The notes below the pieces were generated by a model, which saw only the letters and a program-made list of their open reading frames with translations, had not been told where the DNA came from and searched no databases. This document shows, in pieces, positions 7,116-15,967 of a DNA stretch of 49,360 nucleotides. The stretch spans positions 1-49,360 of the forward strand of contig JACPCL010000051.1 of the NCBI GenBank assembly GCA_016179765.1. The letters run 5' to 3'. The translations under genes were made by a program, and so were the position numbers. Numbering within the stretch: the stretch's first letter is position 1; every line of letters starts with the position of its first letter. The DNA comes from Chloroflexota bacterium. GTDB lineage: Bacteria > Chloroflexota > Dehalococcoidia > Lucifugimonadales > JACPCL1.

Positions 7116-7967
7116 ATGACTGAACCACAGCGACCTGGCAGGACCCTCTCCCCCCAGGAGCAGGCGCGCCTGGACGCCATCAAGAAGAGCTGGCAGCAGC
7201 GCAGGCAGGTCGGCGACCGCCTGGGTCGCGTCAAGTGCAAGATAGGCGTCTATAGCGGCAAGGGCGGCGTGGGCAAGACCACCGTCGCCGTCAACATGGC
7301 CGTGGCCCTGGCCCAGCAAGGGCTGGCCGTGGGCCTGCTTGACATAGACATAGACTGCCCCAACGCCCACTGGGTCATCGGCGCACAGGAGCCTCCCGCC
7401 TACGCCAACGGCGAGTTCACCCCCGCCCTGGCCTGGGGCGTCAAGGTCATGTCCATGGGCTACCTCCAGCAGCATGAGGACGAGGCCATCATCATGCGTG
7501 GCCCCATGATCCACAACGTCATCAACCAGTTCCTCCAGTCCACCGACTGGGGTGAGCTGGACTACCTCATCGTAGACCTGCCCCCAGGCACCTCTGACGC
7601 CCCCCTGACCATCATGCAGACCCTGCAGATGGATGGATTCGTCATCGTCACCACTCCCCAGAGCCTTGCAAGGCTGGACGCCAAACGCTCCATCAATATG
7701 ATCCGCAAGCTGAACGTGCGCGTCCTGGGCGTTGTGGAGAACATGTCTGGGGACATCTTTGGCAAGGGCGCAGGAGAGGAGCTGGCCAAGGAGATGGGCA
7801 TCCAGTTCCTGGGCCGGCTGGAGCTGCGCCCCGACTATCGTAAAGAGGACAGGCCCACAGTCCTGGCGAGCAAGAAGGTCATGGAGGAGTACGGCCACAT
7901 CCTGAATGGCGTGCACGAGCAGCTTGAAGCCGTGGCTCACGCCGCATCGTCACCCAGCCGAGAGTAG
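7116..7967 (+). CDS. Mrp/NBP35-family P-loop ATPase, no CxxC
   Basis: A 283-residue MinD-like ATPase of the Mrp/ApbC group, which carries and transfers iron-sulfur clusters. Visible are the deviant Walker A GKGGVGKTT (about residues 48-56), GYLQ...IMRGPM, the strictly typical DYLIVDLPPGTSDAPLTI, and VVTTPQSLARLDAKRSI. In most Mrp proteins the segment after GVVENMS carries a CPxC cluster-binding motif; here it reads NMSGDIFGKGAG with no Cys, so the usual bridging cluster site is missing. An N-terminal extension of about 40 residues is charged. AAGGA precedes the ATG at a good distance. The operon with the DUF59 gene supports a cluster-handling role, perhaps indirect. Confidence 0.88.
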   Translation: MTEPQRPGRTLSPQEQARLDAIKKSWQQRRQVGDRLGRVKCKIGVYSGKGGVGKTTVAVNMAVALAQQGLAVGLLDIDIDCPNAHWVIGAQEPPAYANGEFTPALAWGVKVMSMGYLQQHEDEAIIMRGPMIHNVINQFLQSTDWGELDYLIVDLPPGTSDAPLTIMQTLQMDGFVIVTTPQSLARLDAKRSINMIRKLNVRVLGVVENMSGDIFGKGAGEELAKEMGIQFLGRLELRPDYRKEDRPTVLASKKVMEEYGHILNGVHEQLEAVAHAASSPSRE

Positions 7968-7975
7968 AGTATAAT
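7947..7975 (+). promoter_or_regulatory. Promoter for the histidine kinase gene
   Basis: A perfect TATAAT (7970-7975) with TCGTCA (7947-7952, four of six) at 17 bp. The hexamers overlap the last codons and stop of the upstream mrp-like gene, giving the kinase a start site of its own about 60 nt ahead of its ATG. Confidence 0.6.
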
Positions 7976-8042
7976 AGGTAAAACGGTCCGGTGGCCTAGA
8001 GCCATCGCACCCTTCTCATCGTAGGGAAAGGTAGACTGAGCC

Positions 8043-10223
8043 ATGCGTCGCCTCCCTTCCCTCCTCAATTACGTTGTGCTGCGCACCCTTCTCCTGGCGA
8101 TAACGGGGGCCGCTCTTGCAGCGGCTTTTGCCATCTACGCCCTGCATTTCCCGCCCGCCCTCCTCTTGGCCATGGCCCTGACCTGCCTGGCAGGAGCCAT
8201 CGCCCTTGCCTTCGCCTACCGGTCTCAGTGGAAGGCCCTCCGCAAGGAACGGGACCTGGCCGTGCGCCGCTCCCAGGAGATGGAGACCATATTCAGAGCC
8301 ACCACTGCGCCTCCCTCACCCTGGGAGAAGGTTGTGGGCCCGTCTGATATGGCCCCCTTGCGCCTAGACCTCCCCAGCTACAGCCACGTCGCCCTCCGCC
8401 CAGAGGCGCGCCATCCCCAAGGAACCAGCCCCGCCCTGTCCATAAGAGTCACATCCTCGGCGGCCCAGTCTGCCAAGGCTGATGGCCAGATCGTGGGCGC
8501 CATTGGCCTGGCCTCCTCCTCTCACCTGGGGCGCTTCAACGCGGAACAGGTGCACCTCCTTACCACCCTGGCCGATAACGTTGCCTCCTCGCTGGAACAG
8601 GCAACGCTTCACGAGGAGCTCCAGCAAGCCCTTTTGGCGGAGCGCCGCCTGTTGGATACCCTGCGCGAGGTGACCAAGCGCCTGGCCATAGAGACCAACC
8701 TCAGCCAGGCCCTGGAATACATCGCCGACTCCGCGCGAGGGCTGGTGGAGGCCGGGTACGGAACCCTGCTGATCTGGGACTCCCAGAACCACATCACCAC
8801 TCAGGTCTTTACGGGAATCTCCCCTGAAGAGCGCAGCCGCATCTCGGGTGGCCCACCCCAGGGTCAGGGCCTGCTGGGTCTCATGAAAGAGGCCCACACC
8901 ACCCTCCGCATCAGGAGTATCTCCAACCACCCGCGGGCCGTGGGCTTTCCCCCCGGCCACCCCCCCATGAGCACCCTCCTGGGCTCTCCAATCGCCCTGA
9001 AGAACGGCTACAAAGGGGCCATGTACTTCGCCAACAAGCAAGACCACCAGGAGTTCACCGCAGAGGACGAGCGCATCATTGGCCTGTACGCCGCCCTTTC
9101 CGGCGTCCTCCTGGATAACGTGAACCTGTTCCAGGCGGTGGCCCAGGAGCGCAGCACCCTTCAGGCTATCCAGGAAAGCATCCTAGAAGGCCTGGTAGTC
9201 CTGGACTCCACTGGGAGAGAGATATACCGCAATCGGGCCATGGAGCGGCTCACCGGCCTGCTGGATACTCAGGTCAGGGGGCGGCCACTGGTGGACATCC
9301 TGCGAGAGCATAGCGACTACTTCTTTGAGGATCCCGCTACCCTTCCTGCCTTGCTGGATGCTCTCGCCCAATGCCACACAAAGGGGCCTATCGTCGTGGA
9401 AGGGGTGATGAAGAACCCCCACCGGCGGGTGCTGGCCGCCACCATCTTTCCTATCCCCGTAGAGGGGCGGGAAGCCATGTCTGGCCTCCTGCTGCGGGAC
9501 GTCACCCGGGAGCGAGACCTGGAGCGGCGGCGGGACGCCTTCGTCTCCGTCGCCTCCCACGAGCTGCGGACCCCTTTGACCACCATCGTCGGCTTTGCCG
9601 AGCTCCTTCTGGATAGAGACCCCCCGGCGGAGAAGCGCGTCCCTTGGCTGCAACATATCCTGGCCGAAGGCAACCGCCTCACCGCCATCATTGACGACAC
9701 CCTCAACATCTCTCGTATCCAGTCGGGTAGGCTCGCCGCGAACATCATCCCTCTGCCCCTGGCCCAGGCGGCAGCCAGCGCCGTCGCCGTTGTCCAGCCC
9801 ACGACTCAGAACCATACTCTCACCCTATCCATCCCCCAAGAGCTTCCCCATGTCCTGGCGGACGAAGAGAAGCTCATGCAGGTGCTCATCAACCTCCTCT
9901 CCAACGCCGTGAAATACAGCCCCAAGGGTGGAGAGGTGAGGGTTGCCGCCCTCTCTGCTCCCGCCGCCCAGGAGGTAGTGCTGAGCGTGGCAGACCAGGG
10001 CATCGGCATCTCCCAGGAAGACCAGGAGCGGCTATTCACCTCCTTTACCCGCATCCGCAGGCCAGAGACGGAAGGCATCCGGGGCACGGGGCTTGGCCTG
10101 TACATCGTCAATGGACTGGTGGAGCTCATGCGCGGCCGTATCTGGGTGCAGAGCGAGTTGAACCAAGGCTCCACCTTCTTCGTAGCCTTTCCGATCGCAC
10201 AGGCTACACCACCTCAGCCATGA
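8043..10223 (+). CDS. Membrane GAF-PAS sensor histidine kinase
   Basis: A 726-residue hybrid-free sensor kinase. In order: two N-terminal membrane helices (about residues 10-60); the end of a GAF-like domain with QIVGAIGLASSSH and ADNVASSLEQA (about 145-195); a second GAF domain (about 205-365) ending with a linker helix; a PAS domain starting IQESILEGLVVLDSTGREI (about 380-480); HisKA with the phosphoacceptor in SVASHELRTPLT; and a HATPase_c domain with N box INLLSNAVKYSP, G1 DQGIGI, F box FTSFTR and G2 GTGLGLYIV. All catalytic boxes are intact. No response regulator is adjacent, so it is an orphan kinase here. The first GAF domain looks degenerate. The signal is unknown; it has its own promoter overlapping the previous gene. 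Confidence 0.92.
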   Translation: MRRLPSLLNYVVLRTLLLAITGAALAAAFAIYALHFPPALLLAMALTCLAGAIALAFAYRSQWKALRKERDLAVRRSQEMETIFRATTAPPSPWEKVVGPSDMAPLRLDLPSYSHVALRPEARHPQGTSPALSIRVTSSAAQSAKADGQIVGAIGLASSSHLGRFNAEQVHLLTTLADNVASSLEQATLHEELQQALLAERRLLDTLREVTKRLAIETNLSQALEYIADSARGLVEAGYGTLLIWDSQNHITTQVFTGISPEERSRISGGPPQGQGLLGLMKEAHTTLRIRSISNHPRAVGFPPGHPPMSTLLGSPIALKNGYKGAMYFANKQDHQEFTAEDERIIGLYAALSGVLLDNVNLFQAVAQERSTLQAIQESILEGLVVLDSTGREIYRNRAMERLTGLLDTQVRGRPLVDILREHSDYFFEDPATLPALLDALAQCHTKGPIVVEGVMKNPHRRVLAATIFPIPVEGREAMSGLLLRDVTRERDLERRRDAFVSVASHELRTPLTTIVGFAELLLDRDPPAEKRVPWLQHILAEGNRLTAIIDDTLNISRIQSGRLAANIIPLPLAQAAASAVAVVQPTTQNHTLTLSIPQELPHVLADEEKLMQVLINLLSNAVKYSPKGGEVRVAALSAPAAQEVVLSVADQGIGISQEDQERLFTSFTRIRRPETEGIRGTGLGLYIVNGLVELMRGRIWVQSELNQGSTFFVAFPIAQATPPQP

Positions 10224-10245
10224 GGGATGGTACAATGCACCCGCT

Positions 10246-11310
10246 ATGGGAGCCTACGAATCCCTTCTGCGCCCCCTGGTGTTCATGCTAGAGCCGGAGA
10301 AGGCCCAGGCCCTGGCGGAGTGGGCCCTGCGCCGCCGGTGGCTCTGGCGCCTCCTGTCCTGGCACTACGACTACGCCGACCCCCGTTTACGAGTGCGCGC
10401 CGCCGGCCTGGAGTTCCCATCCCCCGTGGGCCTGGCGGCGGGCTACGATAAGCAGTGCCAGTCCCTGGACTCTCTCCTGGCCCTGGGCTTCGGCTACGTC
10501 GTGGGGGGCACCGTCCTGCGGGAACCTCACCCTGGCAACCCGCGGCCCAGAGTGATGCGCCTGCCCAAGGAGCACGCCCTGGTCAACGCTCTGGGGTTTC
10601 CTTCGGTGGGAGTAGACGCCGCGCGCCGCACTCTTGAAGGCCTACAGCAGCAAGGAAACCTGCGCAGCAAACCCCTCCTGGTCAGCATCGCCGGCCTCTC
10701 GGCAGACGACTTCGTGGCGTGCCACGCCGCCCTTGAGCCCCTGGCAGATGCCCTGGAACTCAACATCAGCTCCCCAAACACCCAGGGGCTGCGCATCTTC
10801 CAAGAGCCGGACACCCTGGCCAGGCTCCTTTCTGCCCTGAGCGCCCGACGCAGGAAGCCCCTCTTCGTCAAACTACCACCCTACGCCGACGCCCCCAGCC
10901 GCCAGCAGTTCCTGGCCCTGGCAAGGCTCTGCGCCACCCAGGGGGTCAACGGCATCACCGTAGCCAACACCCGCCCGGTTGAAGCGCCTCAGCTTGCCAT
11001 GGGACGCGGGGGACTCAGCGGCCGGCCCTTGCTAGAGGACACCCTGCTCATGGTTGTGGAGGCTCGAGCAGCGGTCGGGCAAAAGACGGCCATCAACGCC
11101 TGCGGCGGCATCTACACCGCCCGTGATACGTTGCGGGCCTTGCGGGCCGGCGCGGACACCGTGCAACTGCTCACGGCCTTCGTGTACCATGGGCCATCGG
11201 TGGCGGGGCGCATCAACCGGGGCCTGGTAAAGCTCATGGAGGAAAGAGGGCGCCCCTCCCTGGCGGACCTGATAGCGGGGCCGGACGACGGCCCTGCCCC
11301 CCGCGCGTGA
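10246..11310 (+). CDS. pyrD: Dihydroorotate dehydrogenase, class 2 type
   Basis: Oxidises dihydroorotate to orotate in pyrimidine synthesis, using quinone in class 2 enzymes at the membrane. The 354-residue protein has the class 2 N-terminal helix region (LLRPLVFMLEPEKAQALAEW), then SPVGLAAGYDK, VGGTVLREPHPGN with the PRP(R)V pair, NALGFPSVGVD, the active-site LNISSPNTQGLR, FVKLPP, and the FMN phosphate loop LSGRPL plus ACGGIYTARD. The Ser after NI in NISSPNT is the class 2 base. No ribosome site is seen; the ATG lies about ten bases after a TACAAT (10231-10236), so a nearly leaderless transcript is possible. The C-terminal tail is disordered. Confidence 0.92.
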   Translation: MGAYESLLRPLVFMLEPEKAQALAEWALRRRWLWRLLSWHYDYADPRLRVRAAGLEFPSPVGLAAGYDKQCQSLDSLLALGFGYVVGGTVLREPHPGNPRPRVMRLPKEHALVNALGFPSVGVDAARRTLEGLQQQGNLRSKPLLVSIAGLSADDFVACHAALEPLADALELNISSPNTQGLRIFQEPDTLARLLSALSARRRKPLFVKLPPYADAPSRQQFLALARLCATQGVNGITVANTRPVEAPQLAMGRGGLSGRPLLEDTLLMVVEARAAVGQKTAINACGGIYTARDTLRALRAGADTVQLLTAFVYHGPSVAGRINRGLVKLMEERGRPSLADLIAGPDDGPAPRA

Positions 11311-11397
11311 GGGAGGACGCTTGCCCCTTTTCTCCCCCTTTTCTTCCTGCTAAGCTGTTACTATCTTTGCTCACGCACCCAGCAACAAAGGACGCCC

Positions 11398-12816
11398 ATG
11401 TCCGTAGCCCTTTTGATAGACTTTGGCAGCACCTACACCAAAGTCACCGCAATAGACCTTCTGGAAGAGCGATTCATCGGCCGCGTCCAGTCCCCCAGCA
11501 CCGTTGACACCGATGTGACCCGGGGGCTTTTTCGCGCCATTCAGCTCCTCAAAGACCAGACCGGCCTCCAGGAGGCTCAGGTCTCCCTGCGCCTCGCCTG
11601 CTCCAGCGCCGCCGGCGGCCTGCGCATGGTCGCCGTCGGCTTCATCGGACGCCTCACGGCGGAGGCCGCCAACCGGGCAGCCCTGGGCGCAGGGGCAAAG
11701 GTCGTCGCCGTCACGGAGCGCCAGCTCAACTGGCGCAGCATCAGGGAGTTGGAACAGGCCAGCCCGGACATCATTCTGCTGGCCGGCGGCGTGGACGGCG
11801 GCAACTACGACGTCATCCTGCACAACGCCCGGGAGATCGCCGCCTCTACGGCCAAGGCTCCGGTGGTGGTGGCCGGCAACACAGAGGTCACCGCTCAGGT
11901 ATGCGAGACCTTTCGCAGGGCCGGACAGCCCAGCTACGCCTGCGGTAACGTCATGCCTACCCTCAACACCCTGAACGTAGAGCCGGCCCGCAAAGTCATC
12001 CAGGAGGTGTTCATCCGGCACATCGTCAAGGCCAAAGGGCTGGACCAGGCCGCCCGATACGTGGGCAGCGTAGTGATGCCCACGCCCCTGGCCGTGCTGA
12101 CCATGGTGGAGCTGCTGGCAAAGGGCGCTGAAGGAGAACCTGGCCTGGGCGATACCGTGGTGATGGACATCGGCGGGGCTACCACCGACGTACACTCCGC
12201 CTGCACGGGCGAGCCAGCGGACCCCACCATTCCTATGATAGGGCTGGCGGAGCCGTTCGCCAAACGCACCGTGGAGGGGGACCTGGGCCTCCGGGTCAGC
12301 GCCCTCTCCCTCATGGAGACGGCCCATCGCAACCGGGTAATCTTGCCAGAGGCCATCACCTCCGCTCTGGGCAACAGCGAGGCGCAAGTGCGGGCCGAGT
12401 ACCTCTCCTCTCACACCTCCGCGCTGCCTCACACCCTACAAGAGCAGGAGATGGACCGCGCCATGGCCAGCGCCGCCTCCTGGATGGCCATGGACCGCCA
12501 CGCGGGAAGCATCGTGTATGATGAGGCCACAGGCGGTACCGCCCAGATGGGCAAGGACCTCACCGGGGTGAAGGCCGTTATAGGCACCGGCGGCGTCTTC
12601 ACCTTTGGGGCCGCTCCTCACGCACCCCTTTCGGCCTGCCTGTACGACCTAGCCAACCCTAGCTCCTTGCGCCCCGTCAAGCCGGAGGTGTACGTGGACA
12701 GCCACTACGCCATGTACGCCTGCGGCCTGCTGGCCACGGTGCACCCCGCCAAAGCCCTGCGCATCATGAAACGCTCCCTGGTGGCGGCCAGGACACCCAC
12801 CCCAACGCCAGACTAA
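11398..12816 (+). CDS. Glutamate mutase MutL-like reactivase (GlmL)
   Basis: A 472-residue ASKHA-fold ATPase of the MutL/GlmL family, the chaperone that reactivates adenosylcobalamin-dependent aminomutases such as glutamate or ornithine mutase. Seen are phosphate loop 1 LIDFGSTYTKV at residues 6-16, the adenosine-type LLAGGVDGGN, VVAGNTEV, and phosphate loop 2 VVMDIGGATTDVHS, followed by VEGDLGLR. AAAGGA stands ahead of the ATG. The expected mutase subunits (glmS/glmE or oraS/oraE) are not adjacent. The gene converges on glyA, 34 bp away. The family is firm; the partner enzyme is unknown. Confidence 0.88.
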   Translation: MSVALLIDFGSTYTKVTAIDLLEERFIGRVQSPSTVDTDVTRGLFRAIQLLKDQTGLQEAQVSLRLACSSAAGGLRMVAVGFIGRLTAEAANRAALGAGAKVVAVTERQLNWRSIRELEQASPDIILLAGGVDGGNYDVILHNAREIAASTAKAPVVVAGNTEVTAQVCETFRRAGQPSYACGNVMPTLNTLNVEPARKVIQEVFIRHIVKAKGLDQAARYVGSVVMPTPLAVLTMVELLAKGAEGEPGLGDTVVMDIGGATTDVHSACTGEPADPTIPMIGLAEPFAKRTVEGDLGLRVSALSLMETAHRNRVILPEAITSALGNSEAQVRAEYLSSHTSALPHTLQEQEMDRAMASAASWMAMDRHAGSIVYDEATGGTAQMGKDLTGVKAVIGTGGVFTFGAAPHAPLSACLYDLANPSSLRPVKPEVYVDSHYAMYACGLLATVHPAKALRIMKRSLVAARTPTPTPD

Positions 12817-12850
12817 AGAGCTACCTCAATTACTTTATCCCTTCCTCTGG

Positions 12851-14092
12851 CTACTCCAGGCCCGGCGCCGGGAAGCTGGAGGTGAGAGCAACGACTTTGC
12901 GGCGGACATCCTCCTCGGCCTGCCTGTCGCCAACGTGGGTAAGCGTCTCCACGATAAGGTTGCCCACCTCCACCATCTCCTGGGCGCCAAAGCCCCGGCT
13001 GGTAAGGGCCGGTGTGCCCAGGCGCAGGCCGCTGGTAACGCGGGGCGGCTTGGGGTCAAAAGGGATGGCGTTCTTGTTGGCGGTGATGTGCACCCGGCCC
13101 AGGGCCTCCTCCGCTTGCGCGCCGGTGAGGCCGATGGGCGTCATATCCACCAGCATCAGGTGGTTATCGGTCCCGCCGGAGACGATGCGCAGGCCACCCT
13201 CTTCCAGGGTCTTGGCCAGGGTCCTGGCGTTGTCCACAATCTGCTTTCCGTAGCGGGTAAACTCTGGGCTCAGAGCCTCTTTGAAACAGACGGCTTTGGC
13301 GGCGATGGTGTGCATGAGGGGGCCGCCCTGCGAGAAAGGGAAGACGGCGCGGTCCACTTTGCGGGCCAGCGCCTCGTCGCACAGGATCATGGCGCCGCGG
13401 GGTCCCCGCAGGGTCTTGTGCGTGGTGGTGGTGACCATCTGGGCGTAGGGAAGGCACGTCGGATGCACACCAGCGGCGATGAGGCCAGCGATGTGGGCGA
13501 TGTCCACCATCAAGGTTGCGCCCACCTCGTCGGCGATGCGGCGGAAGCGCGGGAAGTCTAGGAAGCGTGAATAGGCGGTGGCGCCGGCAACGATGACCTT
13601 GGGCCGGTGCTCCTTGGCCAGGCGCTCCACCTCGTCATAGTTGATGTACTCCGTCTCCCGGTCAACGCCGTAGGAGACGAACTTGTACAGGTTGCCAGAG
13701 AAGTTGACCTCGCTGCCGTGGCTCAGGTGGCCGCCCTGGTCCAGACGCATGCCTAGGACGGTGTCGCCGGGTTGGAGCAGGGCGAAGTAAGCGGCCATGT
13801 TGGCCTGGGTACCGCTGTGGGGCTGGACGTTGGCGTGCTCGGCGTGGAAGAGCTTCTTGGCCCGGTCAATGGCGAGTTGCTCGGCCACGTCCACGTACTC
13901 GCAGCCGCCGTAGTACCGCCTGCCGGGGTATCCCTCGGCGTACTTGTTGGTCATTACGGAGCCCTGGGCCTCCCGCACCGCCTGGCTCACGTAGTTCTCC
14001 GAGGCGATGAGGACGATGTTGCGTCGCTGGCGCATCTCCTCCTGCTGGATGGCCTGGGCAAGCTCAGGGTCCACGACCCGCAGGTTTGTCAT
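12851..14092 (-). CDS. glyA: Serine hydroxymethyltransferase
   Basis: The PLP enzyme interconverting serine and glycine while loading one-carbon units on tetrahydrofolate. The 413-residue protein shows [33 protein letters not shown], the [14 protein letters not shown] block, and the PLP lysine in [13 protein letters not shown] (Lys226), with [11 protein letters not shown](S)RGF near the C terminus. Length and motifs are canonical. A GGAGG precedes the ATG. The 119-bp space upstream holds no clear promoter hexamers on the minus strand. Confidence 0.97.
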   Translation of the reverse strand: MTNLRVVDPELAQAIQQEEMRQRRNIVLIASENYVSQAVREAQGSVMTNKYAEGYPGRRYYGGCEYVDVAEQLAIDRAKKLFHAEHANVQPHSGTQANMAAYFALLQPGDTVLGMRLDQGGHLSHGSEVNFSGNLYKFVSYGVDRETEYINYDEVERLAKEHRPKVIVAGATAYSRFLDFPRFRRIADEVGATLMVDIAHIAGLIAAGVHPTCLPYAQMVTTTTHKTLRGPRGAMILCDEALARKVDRAVFPFSQGGPLMHTIAAKAVCFKEALSPEFTRYGKQIVDNARTLAKTLEEGGLRIVSGGTDNHLMLVDMTPIGLTGAQAEEALGRVHITANKNAIPFDPKPPRVTSGLRLGTPALTSRGFGAQEMVEVGNLIVETLTHVGDRQAEEDVRRKVVALTSSFPAPGLE

Positions 14093-14211
14093 TTGTAGCC
14101 TCCACTAAATGGTTAGGTAAGAGCCGCTGACCCTCTCCCTGGGAGTTGGCGATGGTTGTCCGAGGATTGCTTGTTCAGGCCCGTGTAGTGTAGGAAGTGG
14201 AGTGGAGGATG

Positions 14212-14895
14212 TCAAACAAGTGGAGGTATGGCAATAACGCCGGCGATCAGCTTGAAACATCTCTGGGACGGGCCAAAAGGCTCGCCAAGGCTTATGGTAA
14301 AGAGCATTCGGTCACTGGGAGACAAGCCCGCCACGTTTCGTTCGTGGCCCCCTTCTTCAAGAGTGGCGAGGCGCTGAAACCAAACCGGGTCGGTGATGGA
14401 CAAGCGATACGGCTCGCCGCCAAGCATGAAGGCCGCGTAGAGCCGCCTTCGGCCTTCTCTCGTCTGCGCTATCCAGACCACTTCATCGGGTTCAACAAGG
14501 GTAAGTGAACTGGGAAGCGGATTGCGAAGGACCGCAGAGTAGTCAACGTAGTCTCCGTACGTTCCAAACAGAACGGTCGCCGATTCAATGTGAGGCGACA
14601 ACAGAGGCCAGGCGGCGTGAGGTTCGTAGTGGCGGACCTTTGTCCACCGCTTTGGGCCCAGGAGCCAATTCTCGGGCTGATGGTACCCGGGATTGGCTCT
14701 CGCGATGTCCACCCGGACCACATCCAGTAGGGTGGCTTCAGCGCCATCCCTGTACCTGTAGGTGGGGGAGAAGAGTGTTCCGTCCGGTGTTGAGCTGACT
14801 GGCCTAATCCACCTGCCATCGCCGATGCGCAAACCCGCAACACATCGCCCCTGATGCTTCCAGGAGTTGGCAAGGCACAGGAAGTCAACTTCCAT
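14212..14895 (-). CDS. Dual-OB (DuOB)-like protein in a DUF488 operon
   Basis: A 227-residue soluble protein. The N-terminal half has FLCLANSWKHQGRCVAGLRI followed by WIRPVS, which matches what I recall of the dual OB-fold (DuOB) family, predicted nucleic-acid-binding proteins encoded beside DUF488 genes. The second half has an EVVWIAQTREGRRRLYAAFMLGG segment and SITDP, likely the second OB barrel. No catalytic motif is seen. It is the last gene of a three-gene minus-strand operon, 58 bp after the second DUF488 gene. Context and motif suggest recognition or processing of nucleic acid, possibly in defence, but this is inference from family association. Confidence 0.6.
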   Translation of the reverse strand: MEVDFLCLANSWKHQGRCVAGLRIGDGRWIRPVSSTPDGTLFSPTYRYRDGAEATLLDVVRVDIARANPGYHQPENWLLGPKRWTKVRHYEPHAAWPLLSPHIESATVLFGTYGDYVDYSAVLRNPLPSSLTLVEPDEVVWIAQTREGRRRLYAAFMLGGEPYRLSITDPVWFQRLATLEEGGHERNVAGLSPSDRMLFTISLGEPFGPSQRCFKLIAGVIAIPPLV

Positions 14896-14953
14896 GCTCG
14901 CTTGGCTGCCTCCCGTCTATCAAACGGTTGACTGCAAGACACATGCCATTCCG

Positions 14954-15400
14954 CTACAGATGCATGATGGTCATCGCGCCCCAGGTCTTCTGCAAGTACT
15001 CCAGCACCAGCCGTCTGTGGCAGTGCTCAGCTGTGGGCTCGCTACAGAGGAGGGCTGTGGGCGTGGCGAACAGGTCGCGCGAAAGCGTCTCCTCTATGCG
15101 CCGCTCTGCCATGAGGTTGAGGAAGGACTCCTCGTAGGCTTGCCACGAGCCTTTCCTCTTCTTGTACGCGTCCAAGATGGCTTGGGTCGGAGCAAGGAGA
15201 GGCTCATGGCGGTAGTCTGCGCCGCATATCTGCTTCAGGAAATACGGCAGGTCTTGGCGCTTCGTGAATCCTGCGAGCTGCGACCTGTTGTTGAGGCGTA
15301 TGTCTATGACGCAGGTGATGCCCGAGGCCTTCAGCGTCTGGAAGAAGTCCTCGGCGCGTCTTTTCGTGAAGCCGATGGAATAGGCTTTGCAGATCGCCAT
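14954..15400 (-). CDS. DUF488 family protein (second of a pair)
   Basis: A 148-residue DUF488 protein of the longer-motif subgroup: AYSIGFTKRRAEDFFQTL, then DIRLNNRSQLAGFTKRQDL, the conserved HEPLLAPTQ, and the C-terminal LLCSEPTAEHCHRRLV (CSE-x5-CHRR). The conserved Arg, Cys and His residues suggest an active site, but the family has no proven reaction. Its ATG at 15398-15400 lies 70 bp inside the upstream DUF488 gene, in another frame, so translation is probably coupled. The downstream partner is the dual-OB protein. Confidence 0.82.
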   Translation of the reverse strand: MAICKAYSIGFTKRRAEDFFQTLKASGITCVIDIRLNNRSQLAGFTKRQDLPYFLKQICGADYRHEPLLAPTQAILDAYKKRKGSWQAYEESFLNLMAERRIEETLSRDLFATPTALLCSEPTAEHCHRRLVLEYLQKTWGAMTIMHL

Positions 15401-15936
15401 GCTCTGTACTCACCTGGTGACTCAAACAGCGCAAGCTGAGGTTCACGCTCCGTTGCCTGCTCAAGACGGGCAAGCTCGGCTTCCGTCTGCAGTGAGCCGT
15501 CGGCGCGTATGTGCGCGACCTGGACACCCGCCTCACCCAGGACGCGCCCTACGAGCAACCGGCGGTGGCAATGTGTGGGGTCTTCCTCGCTGCACATGAC
15601 CGCGATCGTATCACTCTCCGACCCCTTCTGGAGGCGCTGGATGCCCTGCTTGAAAGCAGAGGACTGAGCTACCTGGTCATAGAGCACGCGGTGCTTTACA
15701 TCGTAGTAGCTGGAGGTGGAAGGGCGTCCGCCGAGTTCCAACCCCATGGAGACGTACTTGAAGCCGCTGCGGGTCAGCGAAACGGCAAGGGTCGCACCAT
15801 TGAACTGTGGGGAATACTTGGACGTGGGCGTGGAGCGCACGTCCACAACTACGCCTACCGCATGCCCGGAAAGCAGCAACAGGAATGATTCCAGCGTCTG
15901 ATTTGAATGGCCTATGGTGTAGATACGCGCGTTCAT
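15331..15936 (-). CDS. DUF488 family protein (first of a pair)
   Basis: A 201-residue DUF488 protein of the classic subgroup: IYTIGHSNQTLESF, VVDVRSTPTSKYSPQFN, LGGRP, and VMCSEEDPTHCHRRLL. It is a paralogue of the next gene with the same CSE...CHRR ending but different middle motifs. A tail of about 50 residues follows the domain and ends in a Ser/Arg-rich stretch overlapping the next gene by 70 bp. It begins the operon, only about 8 nt after the predicted transcription start from an extended -10 TGCTATAAT, so the message may be nearly leaderless. Function unknown. Confidence 0.82.
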   Translation of the reverse strand: MNARIYTIGHSNQTLESFLLLLSGHAVGVVVDVRSTPTSKYSPQFNGATLAVSLTRSGFKYVSMGLELGGRPSTSSYYDVKHRVLYDQVAQSSAFKQGIQRLQKGSESDTIAVMCSEEDPTHCHRRLLVGRVLGEAGVQVAHIRADGSLQTEAELARLEQATEREPQLALFESPGEYRAWRSAKPIPSASRKDAPRTSSRR

Positions 15937-15950
15937 CGTACGGTCACTGC

Positions 15951-15959
15951 ATTATAGCA
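15951..15959 (-). promoter_or_regulatory. Extended -10 promoter of the DUF488 operon
   Basis: On the minus strand TGC-TATAAT (15959-15951) is a perfect extended -10. No -35 is apparent (GAGCGC at the right distance). The ATG of the first DUF488 gene is about 15 bp downstream of the -10. Confidence 0.65.
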
Positions 15960-15967
15960 CATCCATG

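Noticed and set aside
10231-10236. TACAAT ahead of pyrD as a full promoter
   Set aside because: No -35 or extended -10 supports it; kept only as a remark in the pyrD entry.
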